Source: Polyangiaceae bacterium
Lineage (GTDB): Bacteria; Myxococcota_A; Polyangia; Polyangiales; Polyangiaceae
Reading direction: 5' to 3'
Assembly (NCBI GenBank): GCA_020848455.1
Contig: JADLAB010000134.1
Location: forward strand, 1-40,700
Length of the DNA: 40,700 bases
Shown: in pieces, positions 32,386 to 40,700 of the stretch
Layout of the letters: every line of letters begins with the position of its first letter
How positions within the stretch are numbered: position 1 is the first letter of the stretch
Notes under the pieces: generated by a model
Told to the model about the DNA's origin: nothing
Databases searched by the model: none
What the model saw: the letters and a program-made list of their open reading frames with translations, nothing else
Translations under genes and position numbers: made by a program

Positions 32386-35300
32386 ATGACACGGAATTGG
32401 GTGAGCGCACTGCTCGTGCCGCTGGCATTTGCCGGTGCGGTCGGCTGCGCCGAAGAACGCGATCCCATCAATCGCGTTCAGCCGAACGCACTCGCCAAGT
32501 CGTTCTACGTCGGCGAAGACCTCGTCGGCCCGATGGACGACCCCGAGTTCTGGTACCAGGGCTCGCTCATCGACGTGGGCTACGGCGCCGCGCAGGACGG
32601 CCTCTTCACCTCCACGTGGGCGCAGGCGACCACGCGACTCAAGTGGCAGATCACCGAGGACCTGCTCATCGGCCGCGCCAGCTACGAGCTCATCCCGGGC
32701 AGCGACGGCAAGGGCGACGGTGCGCACAGCACCGACGGCCAGGTCGCGGTGGCGTTCGCCATCCAGTCGCACTTCGACATCCGGCGCGACTACAACCCGT
32801 CGACGGGCGAGGAGCTCAACGTCATCGACGAGAACGCGACCGACCGCCCCTGGTACGAGCGGCAGTACTTCCGCGTCGACTGGTCGCAGAACCTGAACAC
32901 CGACGCGTACGACTTCGACACCCTCGCGCTCATGGGCATCTACGGCGGCGTCGCCTACGAGCCGATGGCGTACTACGTCAACGACCCGAACGACCCCGAC
33001 GCCCCCTACTTCGACGTCGGCACCGGGTACTTCGACCTCACGACCAAGGCCTACGCCACGCCGAAGCTCATCGACCTCAGCGCCTTCGGCTGGGGCATCG
33101 ACAAGTTCCCGGCGTGCTACCTCGACGCCGACTTCATGAACGGCTCGGCGCCGAACGGTAACTGCAACCCGGTCGAGATCACGGTCCGTCACTCCTTCCG
33201 CCGCGTCGTCGACAGCGACTACGAGCCGATGGACTGGGACGGCTACCGCTTCGCCTCCTACGGCGCGTTCTACAAGGACCGCTACGGCTACTCCCGCAAC
33301 TACGGGATGAGCGACGATCTCTGGCACCGCTTCATCCAGCGCTACAACATCTGGGAGCGCAGCCACTACTACCAGGACCCCGCGAACATGGCGGGCCCGG
33401 TGGCGTGCTTCACCCCCGAGACGACGCCCTACGGCGCCGACCCGCACCGCGACACGAACGGCAACGGCACCGACGACGAGTGCCAGGCCGTCGCCGACAT
33501 CACCGGCTTCGGCGGGTCGCGCTGCGACACCTTCAAGCAGAAGTGCACCCTTCCCTACCGCTTGCGCGTTCCGAAGCCGCTCGCCTGGTATTACTCGGCC
33601 GGCAGCGACGCGAACTACTTCGAGGGTACCGAGTGGGCCACGCACGACTGGGACGTCGCGCTCCGCAAGGCGGTCGCCATCGCCCAGTACGCCGAGTGCG
33701 TGTCGACCACGCCGGACGCAGCGGCCTGCGCCGCTCAGTACCCCGCGCCCATGGGCCAGCAGGACGACAACATGGACCTCGTCCAGGTCGCCCGTGAGGT
33801 GGACGACTGCCGTCACGGCCTGAACCCGAACGTCGCCGCGAACGAGGACGCCTGCAAGGCGCTCGCCGACGGCGCGGGCGCCGCGCGCGGGGCTCGGCCG
33901 CAGGTCATCGAGCTCGCCAAGCGGCCCGAGATGATCGTCCTCTGCCACAGCCCGGTCGAGGCCAACGACCCGCCGGCTTGCGGCGGCCCGCGCCTGCCCG
34001 CCGACCTGACGGCCGAGGCCTGCACGGTCGCGCAGGAAAACCACGACATGGCGACGATGGCCACGTGCCGCTCGGCCCTGTTCGTGCGCATGGGCGACCT
34101 CCGCTACCACCTCGTCAACGTCATCACGCGGCCGCAGGATCCCTCGGCCTGGGGCATCATGGTCGACGCGACCGACCCGACCGACGGCGAGAAGATCTCG
34201 GCGTCGATCAACGTGTGGTCGTACGTGAACGATCTCTGGAGCCAGGGCGTCATCGATCGCGTCCGCCTCATGAGCGGCGAGCTCGACGTCGAGGACGTGA
34301 CCGAGGCCGAGTACGTGCACGACTACGCGCAGGCCGTCGAGGCGGCCGAGCGTTCGGGCGTCGCCGGGCACCTCACCCTGGAGCAGAAGGACGCGCGCAT
34401 CGCGGCGTTCAGCAAGGTGACCCCCGAGACGCTCACCCAGCTGCGCCAGAACCCGCAGATGCTCGCCACGGGCCCCGAGGCGACGAAGCTCTTCGCCGAC
34501 CTCACCCAGGTCAAGATGACGCCCGAGATGCCGAGCGTCATGGCGCCGAAGTACCACGCGCGGCAGACCGCGGTCGCGGGCACGGCGACCGAGGCCGAGC
34601 TCATCACGCCCGAGATGCAGCAGTACGCCGGCATCGACAACGGCATGCCGATGGGCGACGGCACCGTCGCCTACGCGTCGCCGCTGCGCGGCATGAACCC
34701 GTCCTTCCAGCGCCAGCTCACGCAGCTCAAGGAGAACGCCATCGCGGCGCGCGGCGCGTGCGTGCTGAACGAGGCCCCCGCCCCGATGTCGATGACCGGG
34801 CTCAGCGCGGCGCTGAAGGCGAAGTTCACCGACGCGAACAGCGTGTACTACGGCAAGCGCTGCAACGACTCGCAGGCGGTCCCGGCCGACCAGGCGCAGG
34901 CGTGCCGTGACGAGCAGGCGACCCGCGCCGAGCGCATGCGCAAGTACCTGGCGCAGCGCGCCCAGTACGCGGTCATCGTGCACGAGATGGGCCACTCGAT
35001 CGGCCTGCGTCACAACTTCATCAGCTCGTCGGACGCGTTCAACTACCAGCCCCAGTACTGGCAGCTGCGCACGGACAACGGCACCAACAACACCCTCTGC
35101 ACGAGCTACGACTCCGAGGGCTCGTGCGTCGGCCCGCGCTACTTCGATCCGGTCACGGACAACGAGCGCGACAACCTCATCTGGATGTGGATGCAGTCGT
35201 CCGTCATGGACTACGCGGGCGAGACCACGCAGGACATGATCGGCCTCGGCGCCTACGACTTCGCCGCTGCGGCGATGTTCTACGGCGAGGCCGTCGCGGT

Positions 35301-37362
35301 GAGCAACGATCCGTCGGCCAAGGTCGGGTCGAACCGCGCCGCGGGCCTGCTCTGGAAGATGGACAACTTCGGCGGCATCACCGGCATCCGTCCGCTCGTG
35401 AAGGACAACGGCGATCCCTGGGGCTACCGCTTCCTCAACTACTCGGCGCTCCAGAAGGAGTTCAAGCTCATCGACCCGGCGAGCTGCGCGCAGGTCGACC
35501 CGAACATCTTCCGGCCCGCCTCCTGGGACGACGCCACGCTCGGCGCCTACCACCCGGTCATCGACGGCCTCGTCGTCTCGACCGACGGCGGCACCAGCTA
35601 CAGCCGCTGCCGCCAGGTGCCGGTCGACTACCAGCAGTGGCAGCGCCTGCACGTGCCGACGACCAGCGAGCAGGGCATCGTCGGCCAGAGCCTCTACTAC
35701 GCGGGCGGTGCCTCCGTCGACGCGACGCAGCGCATCCGCTGGCCGTACGGCTTCGCGACGGACAGCTGGGCCGACCTCGGCAACGCCAGCGTGTACCGCC
35801 ACGACAACGGCGCGGACGTGTACGAGATCTTCAACTTCCTCGCGACCCAGCAGGAAGTGAACCACATCTTCGACTCGTACCGCCGCGGCAAGCAGAGCTT
35901 CAGCGTGCGCCGGGCCTCGAGCCGCATCCGCGGTCGCTACAACGAGAAGATCCGCGACGGCGCCAAGGGCCTCACGCTCTTCTCCAACGTGTACAAGGAC
36001 TTCGCGGCGCAGATCGGCTTCGTCTTCGACGGCGGCTACTGGCCGTTCATCGCCGACAAGTTCTACGACGAGAACGTCCTCGCCTCGACGTACGCGTTCG
36101 ACTTCTTCACGCGTCTGCAGGCACGCCCCGAGGCCGGCCGGCACTCGATGGCGCTCGGCGTGTTCTCCGAGCAGTGCGCCCCGGGTCAGGCGACCTGTGA
36201 CAGCCTGCTCACCTACGACGAGGGCGCCAGCGCCCAGACGCTGCGCGTGATCGTCCCGAACGGTGCCGGTGGATCGCCCTTCGGCGACATCTCGATCGGC
36301 GGCAAGCCGCTCGAGAACCAGCTCTCCAGCAACCACGGCGAGTACGACCGCGACTACACGCTGAATGCCGGCTCGTATTACGACAAGGCCTTCAACGCCA
36401 TGATGCTGACGGAGTCGGTCGACAACTTCATCAGCTCCTCGCGCGACGACTTCTACGACCCGCGCTACCGCGCGACGTCGATCGCCGACCTGTTCCCCGA
36501 CGGGTATCGCCGCTGGCTGGGCAACAACCTCACGGGCGACGAGATCACCAAGGCGCCGGTCGTGGCTGCCAACACCGACGGCGGCATGCCGATCACCGAC
36601 GCGCAGAAGTACCCGACCTACCCGATCGGCTGGCCGCAGTACTGGGGCGCGACCATCGACCACTGCTTCCCGGCGGCCGGCACCAACATGTGCGGCTACC
36701 TCGACGCCAACAACGTGCCCTTCGGCGCCCAGCAGCCGCCGGGCGTGACCCCGCTCGACCCGCAGGTCGGCTGGGCACAGCAGGTGTTCCTCATCAACTG
36801 GACCCTCATGTACCTGCCCGAGAACCAGAAGCAGAACTGGATCAACCAGATCTCGCTGTGGATGGTCGGCCACGACTCGGATCCGGGCTTCCAGAACCGC
36901 ATCGAGTTCCACGATCCCTTCGGCAAGGTGTTCGTCGCGAAGACCTTCGGCAAGGAGACCTACTTCGCGGGCTCCCAGTACGAGCGCACGGTCCAGAAGG
37001 GCGTCGCGGCGCGCGTCCTCGAGTACGCCAACCGGCTGCTCGAGGCCGCGTACGAGGTCTCCGACGGTCCGGACCTCGACAACGATGGAACCCCCGACTG
37101 GTTCGTGGCCGACATCGACCAGGCGACCGGCGAGCCCCACGTGAAGTGGAGCGCGAACATGCAGTTCATCGATGCCAACGGCAACACGACCGCCGGTATC
37201 CCGGGCTGCAACTCGGGTGACAACACGAGCTGCACCTGCGCGGCGAACGCCGCGTGCGTGGCGCTCCAGAAGTACCTGACCGTCCCGTACTACCTCCGCC
37301 AGGCCATCGCGGACTACTCGATGGGCGACCCGGACCTCAAGGGCATCTACGACGCTCCCTGA
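32386..37362 (+). CDS. Very large zinc metalloprotease lipoprotein (metzincin)
   Basis: 1658-residue exported protease. A lipoprotein signal with PLAFAGAVGC (lipobox AVGC, Cys about 20) precedes a long N-terminal part (about 840 residues). The metzincin zinc motif is complete: HEMGHSIGLRH (first His is residue 866, Glu867 catalytic, then His870 and His876). The Met-turn SSVMDY follows about 75 residues later (about 939-944). The C-terminal 700 residues contain YCys-poor, Tyr/Asp/Asn-rich segments and a final DLDNDGTPDW calcium-binding-like stretch plus a four-Cys cluster near CNSGDNTSCTC. Such proteins probably degrade extracellular or prey protein at the outer surface; the substrate is unknown. 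Codon use is regular and the gene is uninterrupted. It has a strong Shine-Dalgarno and tandem 3' hairpins. Confidence 0.9.
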   Translation: MTRNWVSALLVPLAFAGAVGCAEERDPINRVQPNALAKSFYVGEDLVGPMDDPEFWYQGSLIDVGYGAAQDGLFTSTWAQATTRLKWQITEDLLIGRASYELIPGSDGKGDGAHSTDGQVAVAFAIQSHFDIRRDYNPSTGEELNVIDENATDRPWYERQYFRVDWSQNLNTDAYDFDTLALMGIYGGVAYEPMAYYVNDPNDPDAPYFDVGTGYFDLTTKAYATPKLIDLSAFGWGIDKFPACYLDADFMNGSAPNGNCNPVEITVRHSFRRVVDSDYEPMDWDGYRFASYGAFYKDRYGYSRNYGMSDDLWHRFIQRYNIWERSHYYQDPANMAGPVACFTPETTPYGADPHRDTNGNGTDDECQAVADITGFGGSRCDTFKQKCTLPYRLRVPKPLAWYYSAGSDANYFEGTEWATHDWDVALRKAVAIAQYAECVSTTPDAAACAAQYPAPMGQQDDNMDLVQVAREVDDCRHGLNPNVAANEDACKALADGAGAARGARPQVIELAKRPEMIVLCHSPVEANDPPACGGPRLPADLTAEACTVAQENHDMATMATCRSALFVRMGDLRYHLVNVITRPQDPSAWGIMVDATDPTDGEKISASINVWSYVNDLWSQGVIDRVRLMSGELDVEDVTEAEYVHDYAQAVEAAERSGVAGHLTLEQKDARIAAFSKVTPETLTQLRQNPQMLATGPEATKLFADLTQVKMTPEMPSVMAPKYHARQTAVAGTATEAELITPEMQQYAGIDNGMPMGDGTVAYASPLRGMNPSFQRQLTQLKENAIAARGACVLNEAPAPMSMTGLSAALKAKFTDANSVYYGKRCNDSQAVPADQAQACRDEQATRAERMRKYLAQRAQYAVIVHEMGHSIGLRHNFISSSDAFNYQPQYWQLRTDNGTNNTLCTSYDSEGSCVGPRYFDPVTDNERDNLIWMWMQSSVMDYAGETTQDMIGLGAYDFAAAAMFYGEAVAVSNDPSAKVGSNRAAGLLWKMDNFGGITGIRPLVKDNGDPWGYRFLNYSALQKEFKLIDPASCAQVDPNIFRPASWDDATLGAYHPVIDGLVVSTDGGTSYSRCRQVPVDYQQWQRLHVPTTSEQGIVGQSLYYAGGASVDATQRIRWPYGFATDSWADLGNASVYRHDNGADVYEIFNFLATQQEVNHIFDSYRRGKQSFSVRRASSRIRGRYNEKIRDGAKGLTLFSNVYKDFAAQIGFVFDGGYWPFIADKFYDENVLASTYAFDFFTRLQARPEAGRHSMALGVFSEQCAPGQATCDSLLTYDEGASAQTLRVIVPNGAGGSPFGDISIGGKPLENQLSSNHGEYDRDYTLNAGSYYDKAFNAMMLTESVDNFISSSRDDFYDPRYRATSIADLFPDGYRRWLGNNLTGDEITKAPVVAANTDGGMPITDAQKYPTYPIGWPQYWGATIDHCFPAAGTNMCGYLDANNVPFGAQQPPGVTPLDPQVGWAQQVFLINWTLMYLPENQKQNWINQISLWMVGHDSDPGFQNRIEFHDPFGKVFVAKTFGKETYFAGSQYERTVQKGVAARVLEYANRLLEAAYEVSDGPDLDNDGTPDWFVADIDQATGEPHVKWSANMQFIDANGNTTAGIPGCNSGDNTSCTCAANAACVALQKYLTVPYYLRQAIADYSMGDPDLKGIYDAP

Positions 37363-37377
37363 GGCAGTCTGACCGGT

Positions 37378-37401
37378 GCGGTCGGGCGCGAGCCCGACCG
37401 C
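37378..37401. terminator. Perfect hairpin just after the metalloprotease stop
   Basis: Ten-base perfect inverted repeat GCGGTCGGGC / GCCCGACCGC with a four-base loop, starting 16 nt after the stop. It has no T-tract itself, so it probably works with the T-tailed hairpin that follows, or protects the mRNA 3' end. Confidence 0.6.
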
Positions 37402-37415
37402 GCGGTCCGTGGGCA

Positions 37416-37457
37416 GCGGCCCGCCTTCCCGCAAGGGGCGGCGGGCCGCGGTCTTTT
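37416..37457 (+). terminator. Intrinsic terminator of the metalloprotease gene
   Basis: Ten-base perfect stem GCGGCCCGCC / GGCGGGCCGC with a 14-base loop that can itself pair further, followed by GGTCTTTT. With the hairpin just before, this gives a tandem terminator on the plus strand. The opposing FHA gene ends at 37507, 50 bp away. Confidence 0.8.
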
Positions 37458-37506
37458 GTGCGCCGCTCGCGACGCGCCGCCTGCCTCCGGGTACCCAGCG
37501 TGACGC

Positions 37507-38484
37507 TCAGGGCAGAGACGAGATGCGCAGGTAGCCCGCGTCGATCAGGTTCAGCACGCGCCGGCTGGCGTCGACGTCCGTCTCGGGCGACTGGTCGAGC
37601 ACGCCGCGCAGCGAGCCCGAGTTGTGCGCCAGCTGCACCACCTCGAGATCGGCCGGCTCGAGCCGGGCCAGCTTCGGCCCGAGTGGGCGCGCGAGCGCGA
37701 GTCGCGCGGCAGGGCCGGGCAACTTGGCGCGCAGCACGCTGAGCTCGTCGAGCAGGTGCGTGCCCTCGAGCAGGACCTCTGCGACGCGCACCGCAAGGGG
37801 TGTGGGCGGGGCGCGGTAGGCGTCGATCATGTAGGCGCCGTCCGGGAAGGCCAGCACGCGGTGGATCGCCTTGCGCGGCGGCGCGCCGGGCAGGTTGGGC
37901 AGATGCGCCGCCTCGATGAAGCCACCACGAAACACGAGCTCGCCCACCTCGCCCGCGTGGATGAGGACGAGCTGGCAGGCGCTCTCGGGCGCGACGAAGC
38001 GCTCGAAGAGCTCGGGCACGGACACGTCGTCGATGCGACCCGTGATGCGGCCGCCGGCCGTGGTCGAGGCGTCGTCCTCGATCTCGCTCGCGAGCCGCCG
38101 CTCGGACGGTGCGCTCGGCACCCCGCGCGACCACACCACCTTGAGGATGCTCGTGCCGATGAGCACGCGGTCGCCCTCCGAGAGCACGCGCTCGCCCACG
38201 CGCTCGCCGTTGACGAGCGTGCCGTTGGTCGAGCCCAGGTCCTCGACCGCCAGCCCCGCCTCGGTCACGCGGAAGCGCGCGTGGTGGCGCGACACCATGC
38301 CCTCGAGCAGCACGATGTCGCACTCGTTTGCGCGCCCCACGAGCACGGCTGCGGTGTCCTGCAGCACGTATTCACTGCCCTGACAGCGGCCCGACAAGAA
38401 CCGCAGGGCAAGCCTCGCGCCGCCTTGGGGTGGCGTACGGACCATCGGTTCGTCCAAGGTGCGACGTGCCTCCGCGCGGGTCAA
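37507..38484 (-). CDS. FHA-domain protein with DUF4388 (PATAN-like) domain
   Basis: 325-residue cytoplasmic signalling protein. The FHA domain (about residues 25-115) has the phosphothreonine-binding residues: GR at 50-51, SRHH at 65-68 and STNGT at 85-89. Residues about 145-235 resemble DUF4388/PATAN (DDVSVPELFERFVAPESACQ with LVFRGGFIEAAH), a domain common in Myxococcota response-regulator-type proteins. The last 90 residues are helical (winged-helix-like end LNLIDAGYLRI). It probably reads Ser/Thr kinase output. TTG 38484 overlaps the histidine-kinase stop as TTGA, which suggests translational coupling; ATG 38445 is the alternative and would still keep the FHA domain. Confidence 0.85.
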   Translation of the reverse strand: MTRAEARRTLDEPMVRTPPQGGARLALRFLSGRCQGSEYVLQDTAAVLVGRANECDIVLLEGMVSRHHARFRVTEAGLAVEDLGSTNGTLVNGERVGERVLSEGDRVLIGTSILKVVWSRGVPSAPSERRLASEIEDDASTTAGGRITGRIDDVSVPELFERFVAPESACQLVLIHAGEVGELVFRGGFIEAAHLPNLPGAPPRKAIHRVLAFPDGAYMIDAYRAPPTPLAVRVAEVLLEGTHLLDELSVLRAKLPGPAARLALARPLGPKLARLEPADLEVVQLAHNSGSLRGVLDQSPETDVDASRRVLNLIDAGYLRISSLP

Positions 38485-40676
38485 GCCTCGTGAGCGCCCG
38501 GCGGCACGAGCCCGGCCGCCCCGGCAGGTGCCGGGGCCTCGCTCGCTGCGGGCTGCGGGGCCGAGGGGCGCTCCGCAGCGCCCGACCCCGCTCCGCGCGC
38601 GGCGAGCCCGACCGTGCCCGGAGTCGGCGTTCCGAGCGCCTCCATCACCGCCGGCAGGATGACCGTGAAGGTGGTGCCCGCTCCCTCGCGCGTCCGCACC
38701 TCGATGCGCCCGCCCGCCACCTGCACGATGCGCTGGCTGATCGCCAGGCCGAGCCCGGTGCCCTCGCTCTTCGTGGTGAAGAACGGCAAGAAGATGCTCT
38801 GCAGCGCCTTGCGCGAGATGCCGGGCCCGGTGTCGCTCACCGCGATCTCGATGAACGTCCCCGAGGGCGACTCGCGCAGCCGCGTGCCGATACCGATGCG
38901 CCCCTTGCCGCGCATCGCCTGCGCCGCGTTGCGCACGAGGTTCATCAAGACCTGCTGCAGCTGCTCGGCCGCGATGGCCGTGCGCGGCAGGCTGTCGCCC
39001 AGCGTGACCGCCACCTCGACGTCGTCACCGTGCCACTCGGCGCTCATGACCTGCACGGTGCGTCGCACCACCGGGTTCACGTCGATGGGCGCCACGGCAT
39101 CGGTGTTCTGGCGTGCGAGATCGAGCACCGAGCCCACGACACGGTTCAACCGGTCGACCTCCTCGATGATGATGCTCACGAACTCCTGGGAGCTCGGGTC
39201 CACGCCCGCCCCGCCCCCCGGCTCGGCGAGGAGCTGCGCCGCGCCCTTGATGGCACCGAGCGGATTGCGGATCTCGTGGGCGAGCCCCGCCGCCATCTGG
39301 CCGAGTACCGCGAGCCGGTCGCGCTCCTGCATCTTGGCGTAGACGCGCGAGTTGACGACCACGACGCCGATCTGGGCCGCGAGCATCTCGAGCACCCCGA
39401 CGTCCTCGGGCGTGAACGCGTCGCGAATGCGCTCGTCGCTCACCACGCAGAGGCCGAGGAGATCGGAGCCCTCGGCGCGGATGGCGAGCAGGACGCCGCC
39501 GCTCATCGGTCCGAGCACGGCCTCGGCCGCCAGCAGCGCCTCCGACGGGGACGGAGCGCCGCCTCCGGGTAGCTCGCCGCGAGCCTGGCGCCGCAGCTCG
39601 TCGAGCAGCACCGTCCCGCGCTCGAGCCGCTCGAGCAGGGCGCGCGCCGGTGCGTACTCGACGTACTCGGGCGCCTTGCGACCGAAGCCGGCGAGCTTCT
39701 CGAAGCCCGCGCCGGCCTCGTCGCGCAGGTAGAGCGCCGCGCTCGTGATGCTGCGCGAGCGCTCGAGCACGGCCATCACCGCCGTCGCCATCTCCTCGAC
39801 CTTGAGGGTGTGGGCGAGCTTGCGGCGCGCCTCGGCCACGGCCGCGTGCAGGCTGCCGCGCTCGCGGAAGAAGAGGCGCTGCACGTACTGCTCCACCTTG
39901 TCGCTCAGCGGGTTGAACAGCACCTGGACCACGATCGCCACGAGCACGGCGTTCAGGTACATGGTCTGAAAGGGGCCGATCACGTTGAGCAGGAGGTAGA
40001 AGAGCCCGGCGATGACGAACGCCACCACCGTGGCGACGGCGAGGCGCCCCACCATCTCGTAGAGGTCGAGCAGACGCTCGTGGCGCAGCGCCTGGGCGAG
40101 CGCGAACAGGAACACCACGCTCACCACGAGGCCGACGGGCGGGGGGTCGTAGCCCTCGATCCACGGGAAATCGCCGACGCTGAACATGGCGGCGATGGCA
40201 CCGATGACGACGAGGAAGCGCACGCGCCGCTGGGTCGCGCGCGAGCCCGAGAGCACGCCGCGCCGGTAGAGCTCGTGCAGGCCCGCGGCCACGAGCCCGA
40301 AGACGTACACGAAGATCGCCACCCGCACGGGGTCCTCGGTGACGTAGGGGCTCAACGCCAGGACCAGCATCGGCACCGCCAGGACGAGGGCCACCCGCCC
40401 GAGCCGCGAACGGCGCCCCTCGATGGGCACCAGCGCCTCGAACAGGCTCACCGCGAAGACCGGCAAGAGCACGGCGAGCACCATGCGCAGCCGTTCCCAG
40501 ACGGATGCCTGGAAGAAGCCGAACAACGACTGGGACAGGTACCAGAGGGCCATGTCGGCCGCGAAGCCGACGAACAGCACGTGCTGCTTGCGGAACTTGC
40601 CGCCGAGCACCGTGCTGAGCGCGATCGCGAGCGCCAGGGCGCCGCAGACGAGCGTCGTCTGGGCGCGGAGGTTCAC
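38481..40676 (-). CDS. Membrane-bound sensor histidine kinase with GAF domain
   Basis: 731-residue kinase. Residues about 1-265 hold around eight hydrophobic helices in two blocks, forming the membrane sensor part. A GAF domain (about 290-440) follows, then the HisKA dimerisation domain with phospho-accepting His in GLAHEIRNPLGAIKGAA (about 465). The HATPase domain has N-box VRNAAQAM, G1 DTGPGIS and the F-box plus G2 FLPFFTTKSEGTGLGLA (about 640). The C-terminal 50 residues are a Pro/Ala tail. No receiver domain is present, and no response regulator is in the window, so its partner is elsewhere. GTG 40676 has AGGAG about 8 nt upstream; the frame stays open to the window edge, so a longer protein is possible but not favoured. 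Confidence 0.9.
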   Translation of the reverse strand: MNLRAQTTLVCGALALAIALSTVLGGKFRKQHVLFVGFAADMALWYLSQSLFGFFQASVWERLRMVLAVLLPVFAVSLFEALVPIEGRRSRLGRVALVLAVPMLVLALSPYVTEDPVRVAIFVYVFGLVAAGLHELYRRGVLSGSRATQRRVRFLVVIGAIAAMFSVGDFPWIEGYDPPPVGLVVSVVFLFALAQALRHERLLDLYEMVGRLAVATVVAFVIAGLFYLLLNVIGPFQTMYLNAVLVAIVVQVLFNPLSDKVEQYVQRLFFRERGSLHAAVAEARRKLAHTLKVEEMATAVMAVLERSRSITSAALYLRDEAGAGFEKLAGFGRKAPEYVEYAPARALLERLERGTVLLDELRRQARGELPGGGAPSPSEALLAAEAVLGPMSGGVLLAIRAEGSDLLGLCVVSDERIRDAFTPEDVGVLEMLAAQIGVVVVNSRVYAKMQERDRLAVLGQMAAGLAHEIRNPLGAIKGAAQLLAEPGGGAGVDPSSQEFVSIIIEEVDRLNRVVGSVLDLARQNTDAVAPIDVNPVVRRTVQVMSAEWHGDDVEVAVTLGDSLPRTAIAAEQLQQVLMNLVRNAAQAMRGKGRIGIGTRLRESPSGTFIEIAVSDTGPGISRKALQSIFLPFFTTKSEGTGLGLAISQRIVQVAGGRIEVRTREGAGTTFTVILPAVMEALGTPTPGTVGLAARGAGSGAAERPSAPQPAASEAPAPAGAAGLVPPGAHEA

Positions 40677-40700
40677 GGCCCGGCTCCTCGGCGCGCGGGC

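Noticed and set aside
32257-37434. A 1725-codon open frame on the minus strand opposite the metalloprotease gene
   Set aside because: Long antisense open frames are expected at this GC content. The product is Val/Arg/Asp/Glu-rich repetitive sequence without motifs, while the plus strand encodes a complete lipoprotein metzincin with a perfect Shine-Dalgarno.

Overview
This window is a chromosomal stretch from a very GC-rich, Gram-negative predatory or soil-type bacterium, most likely a member of the Myxococcota (Polyangia-like). The sequence supports this with: many lipoprotein signal peptides, one followed by a Gly-rich linker; six DUF4215 Cys-rich repeats fused to a C-type lectin domain; a Ser/Thr kinase fused to an AAA-type ATPase; an FHA plus DUF4388 protein; a SUKH-family protein; and frequent GTG starts. 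No tRNA, rRNA, insertion sequence, integrase or CRISPR array was seen. The species cannot be named from the sequence alone.

Layout. 1-5.2 kb: a partial Old Yellow Enzyme-type oxidoreductase, a small lipoprotein, a PD40 beta-propeller lipoprotein, a small Pro-rich protein and a DHCR24-like FAD oxidoreductase. 5.2-7.5 kb: a stand-alone type VI secretion Hcp gene with its own near-consensus promoter and intrinsic terminator, divergent from an L,D-transpeptidase. 7.5-13.4 kb: an M14 cytosolic-type carboxypeptidase, an MFS exporter and a 1131-residue YgfK-like iron-sulfur flavoprotein. 13.6-18.6 kb: the DUF4215/lectin protein, then an opposing run made of a TPR/double cyclic-nucleotide-binding protein, an Ala/Gln/Pro-rich protein and two hot-dog thioesterases; the last three overlap by 4 nt at each junction. 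18.8-22.2 kb: a small unknown protein, a CapA-type lipoprotein and a second L,D-transpeptidase-like lipoprotein, the last two 1 nt apart. 22.4-28.5 kb: a PQQ-type propeller protein, an alpha-methylacyl-CoA racemase, an SCP2 sterol-carrier protein, a uracil-phosphoribosyltransferase-like protein and an APP1-type phosphatase. 28.6-40.7 kb: the kinase/ATPase regulator, the SUKH protein, a 1658-residue metzincin lipoprotein with strong 3' hairpins, and an FHA/DUF4388 protein coupled to a membrane sensor histidine kinase.

How the genes may work together. Three themes recur. The first is the envelope: two related L,D-transpeptidases, CapA and several lipoproteins. The second is sterol or branched-lipid handling: DHCR24-like protein, SCP2, methylacyl-CoA racemase and two thioesterases. 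This theme is inferred, since these genes are spread over about 22 kb and are not one operon. The third is signalling: kinase/ATPase, cNMP-binding protein, FHA protein and histidine kinase. No single, clearly undescribed multi-gene system is evident. The most unusual items are the second L,D-transpeptidase with a degenerate active-site motif, the isolated hcp unit, and the enlarged phosphoribosyltransferase.
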